From positions 11,284,001 to 11,348,000 of the forward strand of contig OX291544.1 in the NCBI GenBank assembly GCA_946406115.1: a stretch of 64,000 bases of DNA, given 5' to 3'. Below are positions 24,001 to 36,100 of this stretch, one piece after another (within the stretch, counting starts at the first letter, position 1; the number at the start of each line of letters is the position of its first letter). The notes under the pieces were generated by a model. It ran no database searches, was not told where the DNA came from, and saw only the letters and a list, made by a program, of their open reading frames with translations. The stretch comes from Apoda limacodes. Lineage: Eukaryota; Arthropoda; Insecta; Lepidoptera; Limacodidae. Made by a program: the position numbers and the translations under genes.

Positions 24001-24414
24001 TTTAATTTTTATTTCAGTGTCGAATTGAAAAGTGCAAAACAAATCGTATACAGCAAAACACCACCGAATATGGAAAACAATGATGGCTTGCAATCTGAAT
24101 ATTCAATGTCGAACAGCAAAATTCCTGCATTTAATGCAGACACCTTTAATACCTACAATTCCAAAAATTCATATTACAATAAGCATAATATTGACAGCAA
24201 AGAAAGTGTTCAAAATTTAATAGAATCTCAAAAATCACGACCATTTAAAGCAAATTTTAAAGGCAATTTGGATTATGACATCTACCAGAAAAATGAAATT
24301 AGAAGTCCTAAGAAATGTGATAATAAAGGGAAACTTCACGTATATGTAGACAAGTCTTCAAAGAAGAGTCCTATTATTGATAATGGGATATCTGCATTTT
24401 GTAGTAAAGTATAG
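20773..24414 (+). CDS. Divergent RR-like cuticle protein (gene B), partial domain
   Basis: Exon 2 (21215-21368) and exon 3 (24018-24414, stop TAG) are well supported. They have consensus splice sites and a phase-2 junction identical in position to that of gene A. Exon 2 encodes the C-terminal half of an RR domain (EEKRYPNGTVVGKYTYLDND, then VKYFANDSSYG). Its first half, normally an aromatic YxFxY motif, is missing and replaced by Ser/Glu-rich residues. Exon 3 encodes about 130 residues rich in Asn, Ser and Lys with no repeats I recognise. A ten-base first exon (20773-20782, ATG plus MSSG) has the right phase and donor, giving 186 residues without a signal peptide. It lies inside the Harbinger MITE and is doubtful. 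A TATATA at about 20731 and CTCAGAC near 20759 could be its promoter. The gene may instead have lost its signal exon and be decaying. An AATAAA lies at about 24630. Confidence 0.5.
21400..22137. other. Start of gene B intron 2
   Basis: AT-rich intron sequence. No exon or element recognised with confidence. Confidence 0.4.
22138..22432. repeat. GC-rich dispersed repeat, copy 1
   Basis: This block matches 55231-55592 in order: CTAGAACTG..AAAGCTC, GGGCGGAAG, CTCTGTTGTAGTAGCCGGGT, CTGCGGG(T/C)GGCT(G/A)GTGGTCAG and, at the end, CTTTACTCACCGCCAG. The copy at 55 kb has about 60 extra bases in the middle. Its class is unknown; open frames in it run on both strands and look incidental. Confidence 0.65.
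22440..22720. repeat. Cluster of TTTGTCAAAT words
   Basis: The words GTGTTTGTCAAAT, GCGTTTGTCAAAT, GTGTTTGGCGTGTTTGAG and ATTTGTCAAAG recur over about 200 bp. This is an irregular short-period repetition. It has no coding signal and may be part of a Helitron- or satellite-like sequence. Confidence 0.4.
22865..23784. repeat. Direct duplication of a 456-bp block
   Basis: 22865-23320 and 23329-23784 appear identical on reading through, separated by only 8 bp (TCAACGCT). Both start GTTCAACGCCTTCCC and end CTTATAAAATATCT. The spacer itself resembles the start of the unit. It lies in intron 2 of gene B. Absence of visible divergence means a very recent duplication or an assembly error. Confidence 0.9.
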
Positions 24415-26020
24415 TTTCATCAAAGAAAAGTCCACAATTGATAACAGGGTACCTTCATATGGCAAACAATAATAATTAATCAATGAAAAGTTAATTGATA
24501 AAGACGTTTCTTCATTTTGTAGTAAATTATAATAATTATTAGATATTATTTATAGTTTTGTTAAGATTGTATTTTATTTTGTAGTGGAAGTAAAGACGAA
24601 TGTAAATGGTATAATATTTTATTTCTAGAAAATAAAACTAAAAAACATTGGTTTTGTTAGGTCAGGTTAGGTTTATATTAGTGAAATTGACTGTTGACTG
24701 TAGCTCTATGTCAAGTACAAGTTATCTTCACTGTTGCAGTGTATTGAATATCTCTTTTAATTTTCTTTGCTGTGACCTGTGCTAATGTTATCTTCAATAA
24801 ATAGTTTCACTTTCCATAGACATTTGGCTATCGGCTTAGCAAAAAAGAAAATTTGGTTGGTATTTATTGTTGTAACAAAATATTTATATGGCATTGGATA
24901 TGTTCGTTGTGGTTAAGAAGTCTATTGGCAGCAGCTCCATGTACCACCAGCCATTCTGACCTCTCCTGCATCGTCGTGGCGTCTTGGTCATCTCTTATAT
25001 TGTAAGCTTCACCGAAATAGCTATGACCAATAATCTTATCTTCAGTAAAGACCAGTATAAATAGTGAACATTTTTATTCATGTTTACTGTTAACTTAGTA
25101 CACCTAAGTGTGTCTAAAGTTGAGACACTGACTTTATACTACACAGAGTAAATGCCTAGGGTTGGAGGTTAAGCAATAATTTGTTTACCTCAAGACCTTA
25201 TTCCATGTACATGATTCATATGAATGACATCACATTTGTAGCAGAGGTGCAAACAGAACCTACAACCGAATTATAATACACCCAGCTGTTTACGAACCAA
25301 TGTAGACATTGCTATAGTGCAATTTTTCGTAAATTGGTTAAAAATTTACAAAAAATTTGTATGGTTTTGGGTCAACAAGATGTAAATCTTCTATAAAAAT
25401 TTAAAGACTGGCTCCAACCCTTTGGCTGTAAAACCTGTACTACAGACGACGAACGGACAGCCGGACACGTGAGTGAGAGGAATAGGGCTCTGTTTTGACC
25501 AGTCCGGTACAGAACCCTGGAAAACGAGGAAATTTCAAAGAAAAATCTTATTAATCAATATATTAGTAATTGTTAGTAAACTATAGGTAATATTAAACAT
25601 TATCACCAAATTCAAGTTCATAGGTTAGTGGTAGGTTAATACTTCGGAACAAAATTTTGTACAAAACGCCGACTTTAGCGACTTCTTATTCCATTGTTTT
25701 CCAATATTTTTTAAAACAAAAATACAATATCAATATCTTTAAACAACGATACCCCACTCGATGCGGTAGGTAAATATTTTTTTCGCGCCTCTTCTGTTTT
25801 GCTTTATGGAAATAATATTTTTGGCGATTTGTATGGCTTTGGCTCAACAATATGTTTATACTTTGAAAATTTAAAGACTATGTAGTTCCAACCGTTTTGC
25901 TGTAAAACGTGTGTGACAGACACCGGACAGACGGTTACGTGAGTGAAAGGGGGAAATAGGGCTCCGTTTAGACTCTTCGAGTACGGTAACCTAAACACCC
26001 AGGACAGACATTATTATTAT
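24415..26020. other. Spacer between gene B and the minus-strand gene, with repeats
   Basis: 24415-24660 is the probable 3' UTR of gene B. Two blocks, about 25310-25520 and 25640-25995, share a 'TTGTATGG(T/C)TTTGG(G/C)TCAACAA' word and later 'GCTGTAAAAC(C/G)TGT', 'GACGGACAG..CCGGACACGTGAGTGA' type words and 'GGGCTC(T/C)GTTT'. They are fragments of an interspersed repeat related to the GGTTCCGTA family. No exon was seen. Confidence 0.5.
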
Positions 26021-26023
26021 TTA

Positions 26024-26255
26024 TTTTTATTTTTTTTATACCACTAAGGTGGCAAACAAGTCTACGGTCCGCCTGATGGTAAGCGGTCACCGTAGCCTAT
26101 GGACGCTTGCAACACCAGGGGCATCACTCGCGCGTTGCCGACCCTTCAGAAATCTAATAACTCCTTTTTTGAAGAACCCCATACTGTAGTCCTTAGAGAA
26201 AATCTTGGCAGGGAGCTCATTCCACAACCCAAGCGTTCGCGGGAGGAATAAATTA
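26024..26255 (-). repeat. LINE tail repeat, copy 2
   Basis: This is the tail also found at 40452-40830. It starts with a T-rich tract and ACCACTAAGGTGGCAAAC, then CGTAGCCTATGGACGCTTGC and GGGAGCTCATTCCACAACCC. On the minus strand it encodes the end of a LINE reverse transcriptase ([11 protein letters not shown] type). It is truncated after 'AAGCGTTCGCGGGAGGA'. Confidence 0.7.
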
Positions 26256-27021
26256 CATACCCCTATTGGTAGTATTAGTATTTAATTGATTCTTTGTTCC
26301 GCGTAGCTATTGGGAAAAAGAGTCTTACTAGTTCCGCCACTGAACTACTGGGAATAAAGGTACCTGACATATTATAAGAAGTGTAGTAAAAAGGGAAAGA
26401 ACGTATTTGGTTAATACATACAAATACATCTGCTTAATATTTCAGCACATCTAACGGCTTGGTTTGGAATTAACTTTCACACTGTTTCAGACAACGGCAA
26501 GTTGAACATTATTTTGTCGTTTTAGTTTTCGCATTAAATCAGAGATGGCGCTTATATACTAGGAAACACTCATAACGCTACACAAAAAACTAAGTTTGAT
26601 TAATATTTTTTTTTTAATATTTAAACAATAACGCTAAGAACCACCAATTATTGCCAACTACTGTTGTAACTATTTTGTTCCCAGCGGTTTCACTCGTATT
26701 AATTTACCGCTTCGCTCCTAAAGGCTGCGTAAAGTTAGCTTGTTCAAGCTATCAAATGCAAAAAAAACCCTACAAGTAGTTCTAAAAATGAGTGCATTTA
26801 AACAAACCAAAAACAAACTAAAGCTACGTTATGTTAGTATGGATTGCTTTTATTTGGACAGCTTTGATTGCTTTTCTTTACCACCAACAGCATACTAGGG
26901 GTATGGGCCGACAGGTGGAACTACCCACTGTTGGGGCACTGGATGCACCTTCATGCTGGCGCTCGTAGCCCTGGGCGGCTCTATTAATTATTAATTATTG
27001 TCATTATTATTTCTATTTGAA

Positions 27022-27027
27022 TTTATT
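27022..27027 (-). terminator. Possible polyadenylation signal of the minus-strand gene
   Basis: TTTATT on the plus strand reads AATAAA on the minus strand, about 100 bp beyond the stop codon at 27129-27131. This is a conventional position for the end of the transcript. Confidence 0.4.
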
Positions 27028-27128
27028 GTTAATATATTGTACTAACATTAGGTTAAGAATTTTTGTAATTGTTACTAACACAATGTATGGACATTAGTCT
27101 AAAATAAAAAAAATATTGATTTACTTTT

Positions 27129-30100
27129 TTAAGTGTTTCTTAGTGTTAATTGAATTTTATTATAAATCAAAGTATTCCTTACACTGTATGCCTTGACCTC
27201 GTTGTTTAATTTACAAAGCCAGACCAGTAAACATTCGTCATTATTAAATTCATTTTTGAGGCTTAAATCTTTATCAATGGATTTTACGTTGCGAAGAGAC
27301 TGAAAATGTCCAAAAAAAAACATACATTAGTTTATTTACATTTTTTAAATATGTAAAAATAAATTTTATTTAACCCGTTATTGCTTTAAACCTGGTTATG
27401 ACTTATGGGATATCTGTATATGTATACATGTTCCGGCAATGGTCACACTACCTGCCAGGCAGCACTAAAGTGGGTGGTGAAACAAGGCTGGCAATGTAAC
27501 AAAATGATGTGGGTGTATTTTAAGCTACTGGTCACCCCTTCGGGAAATAAAAATCTAGACACATATATATGTCATAGATAAACTCATTGCATATTTTTTT
27601 GTAAATTCTAATCTAAAACTAACTTTTGTAGTAATATTTTTTAGGACACAAGTTTATCACAGCAATCAAATTTATTAAAATTCTATTAACTATATGTTAT
27701 ACCTACCTACTTTACATTTGTTAAATTACAATCAAAGATTGGATCGTAAGCATTTTAAAAAGTTAGACCTTAAAAAACTGACGTAATTTTTTAAATATCT
27801 GAATAAGAGGTGTGTTTTATATTCCTTACCAAGAATTGCAAAAAAACTGCATCTCTGTGATTTTTAATAATAACAAAGTTAACAAGTAAACACAAATGTA
27901 TAATACATTTGTGAAATATACATACGCAAATTTCGATACAAGTACCCAATACCTCAAGTTCCTAAAGTATAGGATGAGCTCTGCGACAGCTGTTATTGGA
28001 TTTAGATCTATTAAGTTTCGTATTTTCTAGACTATACTGTTGCGTGCACAAAAAGAGTTATTTCTCGGATTGTCTTAAATATAACGTATTAGTTATCGAT
28101 TTTGCTAATAAAAACATACGAAAAAATAGTAACTAAATAAATTTAAATATTCGATTTACGCTTTTTTATCTATGTATATGTACACAAATAAAAATGTAGC
28201 CTTATTTATTTGTATTCGTCCTATTGCGTTGAATCATTGGTGAGAATTTAGGCCCACTGCCACCGGGAAGGTTTCTAGTAGGTTTATTGAGAGCGGAAAG
28301 GAGAAACAGGGAAAAGAGGGATAGGGAAAGAAGAGGTAATTTTATTTTTCAGTTTAAAATATAATCAAATATATAAATAATAATAAAAACATTAATCGGT
28401 ATATATGATCAATTTATCAACATCATCCCAGCACTAGGCCTATTTCTGTGACAGCTGTCTTAGAACTCAAGCTATATTTTACAAGGTATAATAAAAGTGT
28501 TATTCAATCTGTCCCACATACTGGACACTGAAATACAATCACTGTTATGCATATGTGTCGTTATACGCAATCGTCGTTTCGTTTATATAGCATTAGCTTT
28601 TGCCCGCGAATTCGTTCGCGTGGAATCCGGTAATCAGCGTGGGATTTCTAACGCGACTCCCTGATTTTGTTATAGTTATTTCTGCGAGCAATTTGAATTT
28701 CCTAAGCTAAATTGATTCAAGCAGCTGCTTCATCAAAATCGGCTTAGCGGTTTTACTGAATTTTTACTATTCCTCTCTGCGCTAATCCAACTTACACTTG
28801 ACGTTTTTTAAGAAGTTTTGTCTTTCCCCATTTCATATTTTTTTAATAAAATTGGCTCAGCGTTGGGCTATAACGCTAAGTTACTCTTAATCCTCTGTGC
28901 GCTAATCAGACTCACACTTGACGATTTCAAGTAGCCTATATCCTTCCCCGGGACTCAAACTATCTCCATGCTAAATTTTATCTTAATCAGTACAGCGGTT
29001 TAAGCGTGAAGAGGTAACAGACAGATAGACAGACAGAGTTACTTCTGCATTTATATATGTATGGTAAGGATTTCGCGGGAGAAATATGTGTCATTATGCG
29101 TTTAACGATATTAATTCACTATATGAAGGTCGTTTGCCTGTTTCCTTGTACATAGTAGTTGTAATAGACAAATTTTGTTGTGGTGTTTGAGTGAATCCTT
29201 GAATGGTTTAGATTTACATTTGGACCCGGTAGGTGGCACTGCAATTGGGCGGCGCAGTCTGCAGGGTCAGCAAGTTATACATAAATAAATACCTGCTTAC
29301 TGCGGGAATCTTCGATATCTGTCTGTGTGTATGCAGTTCTGGTTATAATACACTTGCTATGAATAGCCATTTCGGATTTAGTTTTTGCCGGTCCATTTGG
29401 CATTCTTATACCCATTAGAAGCAAAAGCGAATTTGTATTCTTAAGTGATGAAGATCCAAAAAATTACTATATCCCTGAAGATCATTGTGATTGCGCCTAA
29501 AAAAATATATTTATTTTATTAATATATTTATTAATTTTCAACACTTTTTGGGTTACCTAAGAATCATCACGTCTATAGACTGGTGATCAGCGATGAAGGG
29601 TGGCCGGGGAGCAGACCATAATAAGCTGATGATGATAATAAATTTGATGCTGGACTCTAAGCACTGTTAATTAAATTGCCGTAATGTCAAATACGTCTTT
29701 GTCAAATCCAATCAGGAAATAATATTTTATCAGTCATCTCATTCATGATTTATTTGCTCAGTTTTTCTTATCTCAGTAACGATGAACTGGTAATACTATA
29801 TTTATTAATTATATTGAGGTTATGTGGAAATAGAAAACTTTAAGTTATAATGCGCTGCATTAGGTTACCGCTTCTTATCAAATTGTTAAATATTTAACTA
29901 AAATATTTGTTAACTTTCCAATGCAACATGACTTCTCATAAGATAAACATCGATCAATACAGATAAAACATGATAATATAAGCAGGTGCAACACAAAGCT
30001 TAAAGATGTGTAACCTTTCGTGATCCATGTCTAGAAACACAGCCAAACACATGGTTTGCATTTGTACAATATTTGCTCTTATCTGAATTTGTTGAGATTT

Positions 30101-33100
30101 TGTACCATCCAACATCATTATTGGTACCTTGAAGTGAAAATGCCGAAGAACTGAATCCACAGCTATTACTTTTTTACATTTTGTTACTGGGCAAATGGCT
30201 GGTCTAAAATTAAAACAATGGGATTGTTTAGTTATATCTAGTAAGTATTGAGTATATCAAGTCTTTTTTATTCTTTTTCTTTATCTTTGTTCTATTCAAA
30301 CAAATAGATTTAAATAAGAATTAGAATAGAAAGTAGGAAATAAAAGTATAATATAATTACCTAGTTAAGTTGTGTGCCAAATCAGTCGATTTTTGGAAAG
30401 AAAAGGAACTTTTCAAACTATCTTTTGAACAACGAACTAATGTGTTAGATAAATTAGAATTGTTTCCACTACAATTCTTGTTATTATATTCAATTATAAC
30501 TTCCAGTGAATAACGTCTTTCAGTTACCTTCGAATAATAATTTAAAATTAAAGTTACTAAGTGCAATGCTTTAAAAAAGGATAGTAAAGTACTTACATTG
30601 TTTTGAATTTTGTTTAAACTCGCATGCTGTATTTGGTTTTTTAGTTGTGATTTAGTACAATCCGTCTTTTTGCAATCTGAAATGATAAACAGTTATTTTT
30701 ATAAGATTGTGTAAAAGACAATTTTAAATAAATTTTGTCATAAAGTCGCAATCGACGTAATCCATCCGGATGAATGAAAAAGGATAACAGGGTAAGTGCG
30801 ATACAACAGAATACAACAAATAAAGGCAAAACATTATAACAGGGTAGGTTAAAGCAGTAGTGCCCTGTTACTGAATGCACCGGCTAGGTGCTCAGAAGGA
30901 GGAGAAAAGATAGAGGGAGTTCAAAGGCGAGTAAAGAAACACTTTTCAAGGGAAAGGCAGGTTATATTAGTATACTCTTTCATTATATATCTAACCCTAG
31001 GTAAGGTGTTAATAATTTCTATAGAACGTGTCGGTAGTAAGCCGAGTACCATATACAGGTTACTAACGTCTTTTGCTTATTATTTCATTGTATTTAACTG
31101 ATTACTACTACTAAATCTAATCTATCTGATATCTTTGTGTAACAGAGGCATTCCAGCCTCAATCAAATCTGGAAAGCCAAAGTTGATTTAACAATTTCTA
31201 GTAGAAATGTATCTAAAGCTGATCTTGAAGCTATTTTTCAGCACTTAATGATTAGATTTTCTAGGATCAATATTGACTAGGATGAGGATGAATCTCTTAT
31301 AGATAAGTTTTCAGACCTTTCGTCAGACTATACAAAGATTTCTCAAAGTTATTTGAATTTTTGCAAGGGCATTGTCGAAAATGTTGATCCTAAGCCTTGT
31401 ATTTCTTCTCCTACTAATACTGAAAAAATAGTTGTAATTGAACGCTCTCCTCTTCTAGATTTTAAAAAGTTCAAATACGATGGTCAATCTTGTCCAATTG
31501 CATTCTTAAGAAACGTTACTGAAATGGCTTCATTTCAGTCTGTTTCGGATGACAAATTGTATTCAATTTTGTTTGAAATGTTGAGCGGTCCAGCACTCGA
31601 ATGGTTCCGTAACAAAAAAGATGTACTAATAAATTGGAATTTATTCAAAAACAGATTTTTTTAAGGATTTTGAGGTTCCTGATGCTGACTATTTATTAAG
31701 GAAAAAAATTGAGGCCAGAAAACAAAAATCTAATGAAAAGGCCATAATTTTTATTACTGAGGTGCAAATTCTTTGCAGAAAACTTAGGTCCCCAATGTCG
31801 GAATCAGAGATTGTTTCTATTTTGCGCAGAAACTTAATCCCTAATTTTGCAATACAGTTGCGACAATCGGACGTTGTTTCAATTGATTCTTTGTTTGAAG
31901 CTTGTAAATGGTTAGAAACGTCTATTGCGATGAATACTTCTATTCCTAGCACTAGCTCTCTTAATACTTCTAATAATAATATTCTTTCTACTTCTATAGA
32001 AAACAAGGTTAGTCTCGTACAGTCTACTCCTAAAACTGACAAGAGAAACCTATGTTTTAGCTGTAACTCTGAATCGCACACTACGTTACAATGTAACTCT
32101 CGTGACATTGTATGTTTCGGCTGTGGCCGTAGAGACGTACGTGTGATCGATTGTCCTAATTGTTCTCCTACTTCGACAATTAGTGCATCTAGACCTGCTC
32201 GAAAGTACAACCATTTTAAACCACAAACTGGTGGAAAAAAGGTCACTTTTACAAAAGGTTCAAATTCAAAAAACTTGTAAGAGAGAACCCTAATTCTAAT
32301 ACTGATTTTAAGCCAAATCACTTTTCAAAGAAAGGTTTATCAAACTTAAAAAATGAAAGGTGGATCCCTAAGAAAATCGATTTTTGAGCTAAAGATAGTA
32401 CACACATTCAAAATCTTGTATGCAATCTGTCACTCAACATATCAACTTCTTTGATAAAGACGAGTGGGATGGGATGCATGGCTTAAAACGGTAAAAATCT
32501 TTTCGAAATCGTACAAAGTCGATTCGGTTCTCTTTAAAGAAAATGATTTTGTACGTCCTTATGTAAATATCTCTGTACATAATCTTACTTTATGTGGTTT
32601 GTTAGATAGCGGTAGCGCAATCTCTATTTTAGGTAATAATTCACATCTCGTACTCTGCGAGAATGGGTTAAGTGTAAATCGTTGCGATAACATTCAGTGT
32701 TCCGTAGCAAACGGAACAAAAATGTCTTCTATCGGATCGATTGAATTACTTGTCGAATTCAATGGAATTCGAAAGCTTTTAACTTTCTACGTTATACCAG
32801 AAGTTAAGCAGTCTCTACTACTTGGTGTTGACTTCTGGAAAGCTTTCCAAATTATGCCTTCTTGCATAAACGCTAACTTAGTGCATTTGGATACTAAATT
32901 TCCTTTTGTTGCGAACGTATCTTCTGATACGAAACTTTCTCACTATGATGAGTTGAGTGAGGTTCAAAAGATTACTGCAGATGCAATCATAGATCGATTC
33001 CACAAAATATCTGAGGAACGTCAACCCCTTGGTAGGACTCAACTTATAGAGCATTGTATTGATACTGGCGATAGTCCTCCAGTCCAACAAAAATGCTATA

Positions 33101-36100
33101 GACTATCTCCTGAAAAAGTCAAAGCTCTTAATGTTGAGATTGATAAGATGCTAGAACTTGGTGTCATCGAGCCTGGTGAAAGTCCATGGCGTAGCCCAGT
33201 GATTATCACTCCTAAAAAAGATGGTCAGTGGAGGTTCTGTATCGATAGTCGAAAACTAAACTCTGTAACTGTCAAAGATGCTTATAATCCACCTTTGATT
33301 TCTGAGATTCTAGATAGTCTTCGGGATGCTAAATATTTATCTTCTGTTGATATTGCGAAGACCTACTGGAATGTTCCTTTGAGAAAAGAGGACAAAATCA
33401 AGACTTGTTTTCAAGTTCCGGGCAGAAACAGCTTCGTTTTTAACGTAATGCCATTTGGTCTGGTTAATTCTGGTGCTACCCAACAGCGTCTTATGGATCG
33501 CCTTTTCTATAGCGATCCAGAACTTCAAAACAAAGTGTTCACGTATTGTGATGACGTAATTCTCGTGACAGACAATTTTGATGACCATATTCGCCTGCTT
33601 AATAGATTATGTGACAAAATTGTGTCAGCCAACATCACAGTAAACTTTAAAAAGTCTTGTTTCTTTCGTAAACAGCTTAAATACTTGGGTTACATAGTTG
33701 ATAAACACGGTCTACATACTGATCCCGATAAAGTCGATTCTATTCTAAAAATCCAAGGTACAGGAGGTTCATACCGAACTTTAGTTCTATTGCTGCTCCT
33801 TTAAATAAGCTAACTTCTACTAAAAAAGGAACGCCTAAATTCTCTTGGAATGACGAGGCGGACAAAGCTTTTAAAACTTTAAAAGAACTCCTTATTTCGT
33901 CACCTATTCTCTCTTGTCCTGACTTTTCTATCCCGTTCGCTGCGACGCGTCAAGTCATGGGATTGGTGCAATGTTGACACAAGAATTAGATGGTGTTGAA
34001 AAACCAATCGCTTTCATAAGTAAATCACTCTCTGCTCCTCAGAAAAATTACTCAACAACGGAACGTGAGTTACATTGGCTGCGGTCCGAATTGCGCTCAC
34101 AAGACTTACGAGCGTAGGCACGCTTATGAGTGGACCGAATTGAAATTCGCACTTATGGTCGTGAGTGACGTTTTCAAATCGGACCAGGCGTAAGCGCGCT
34201 CAAAAGTTAACCTAAAATTTATTTTCAAGATTTCGTTATTTTCGTTCGTAGATATAGTTATATTTATAGTTTTACCTCGCATATTTCAAGGCAAGCTCTG
34301 TGTACGGTAGAAAATTTAAATGGTATTTAATTAGTAACAACTGAAATGGTTCGAGGCATTGACTCTATATTTTGAATTATGTACTCTTATATTATGTTGC
34401 ATTTACAGGTTTACCATGGAGTAAAAGTTCGGAAGTTCGCGCCAAAAAAAACAATAACAATAAAACCAAAATAATAACAAACCTTCATGTGTCAGTTTGA
34501 CGTTTGTTGATCGTGCTTACGACGCCTTTCCTCTTCACCGAAGGCACTGTTAGCTCGCGGATATGACGTCACTAATGACGTCATATTACTCAAGAGGCAG
34601 ATTTGTAAGTGCCGTGAGCGCAATTCGAACCGACTTATGGGCGCGCCGATAGCGCTATCGGCACTTTCGGCGCAATTCGGACCGCAGCCTTAGTGTAATT
34701 ACTGCTCTAGAACACTGGTCTTACTACTTAGACAACGGCCAAAATTTCAAAGTTTACACAGGCCACTCATCGTTGTTATGGTTTTTAAAACTAGACAATC
34801 CTACCGGTCGTTTAGCTCGCTGGTGTATTAGGTTGTCGGCATTTAACTTTGAAATTTGCCACAAAAAAGGTTCCGACAATGTGATACCTGACTTCTTGTC
34901 TCGTGCTAACATGGTGAATGCAATCACTTATAACAGCACATCGTCTACTGATGCCTGGTATTAAGGCTAATATTCAAGGTAACCCTAGTGCATATCGTCA
35001 ATACCTAATAAGGGATAGCAAATTGTATAAACATTGTCGCACTAACTCTATTTTGTGCTCTGAATATGACTGGAAAGAAGTCATACCAAACGAAGTGAGA
35101 GAACAAGTGATTTCTGAAAATCACTCTCCTCCTACTTGTGCTCATTTTGGGATACAAAAAACTTACCAAAGAATACACCTACGTTATTTTTGGAATGGAA
35201 TGTACCCTGACGTTGCTAAGTTTTTAGCAAAATGTAATGTTTGTCTTGCTTACAAACATCAAAACTCTAAAACTATTGGTTTAATGGGTAAACCTAAACA
35301 ATGTTGTAGACCATTTCAGTGTATTACAACTGATTTAATAGGCCTTTGCCTTTATCTCGAAAGCTTAATCGGTATATTTTGGTAGTGATGTGTCATTTCT
35401 CTAAATACACTCTCCTATTTCCTATTAAAAAGGCAACTTCTTCTGTCTTAAATCATGTCATGGAAAACTTAGTTTTTCTTGTGTATGGTGTACCTGAAAC
35501 GGTTATCATGGATAACGGTCCCCAGTACGCTAGTACTGAGTTCGTGGACATGCTTAAAAGGTACAATGTTCCGAAAATTCACTTTACTACTCCTTATACT
35601 CCTCAAGTGAATACTACTGAATGGACAAATAAGACCATTGGTACGGCAGTCGCATGTTTCGTGGAGGAAGACCATAGAACATGGGATGTGAATATGCACA
35701 AGATTCAGTTCGCTATTAACTCATCTGTAAATGAGGTTACTAAATACACTCCGGCGTTCTTGGTGTTCGGAAGAGAGCTGGTATCTTGTGGCTCTATCTA
35801 TAAAAACAACGAAAATTCTGACTAAGTCATTATGTCTCCTAGGGACGAGTTCGCAGATAACGTTGGTTTTCTTTCCCCTACCTTCGACGAGGTGCAGGAA
35901 AGGTTGTGGAACGCCCACGAGCGTAATGCTGCTTATTACAACTTACGTCGTAGAGACATGTCATTCAACGTCGGTGACTATGTCTGGAAAAGGTGTTACA
36001 ACCAAAGTGTTGGACATAAATTCCATTCGGCTAAGTTGGCTAAAAAGTTTTCTCTTTGTTGCAAAGTCGTAAATAAAATATCTCCTCTAATTTACGAACT

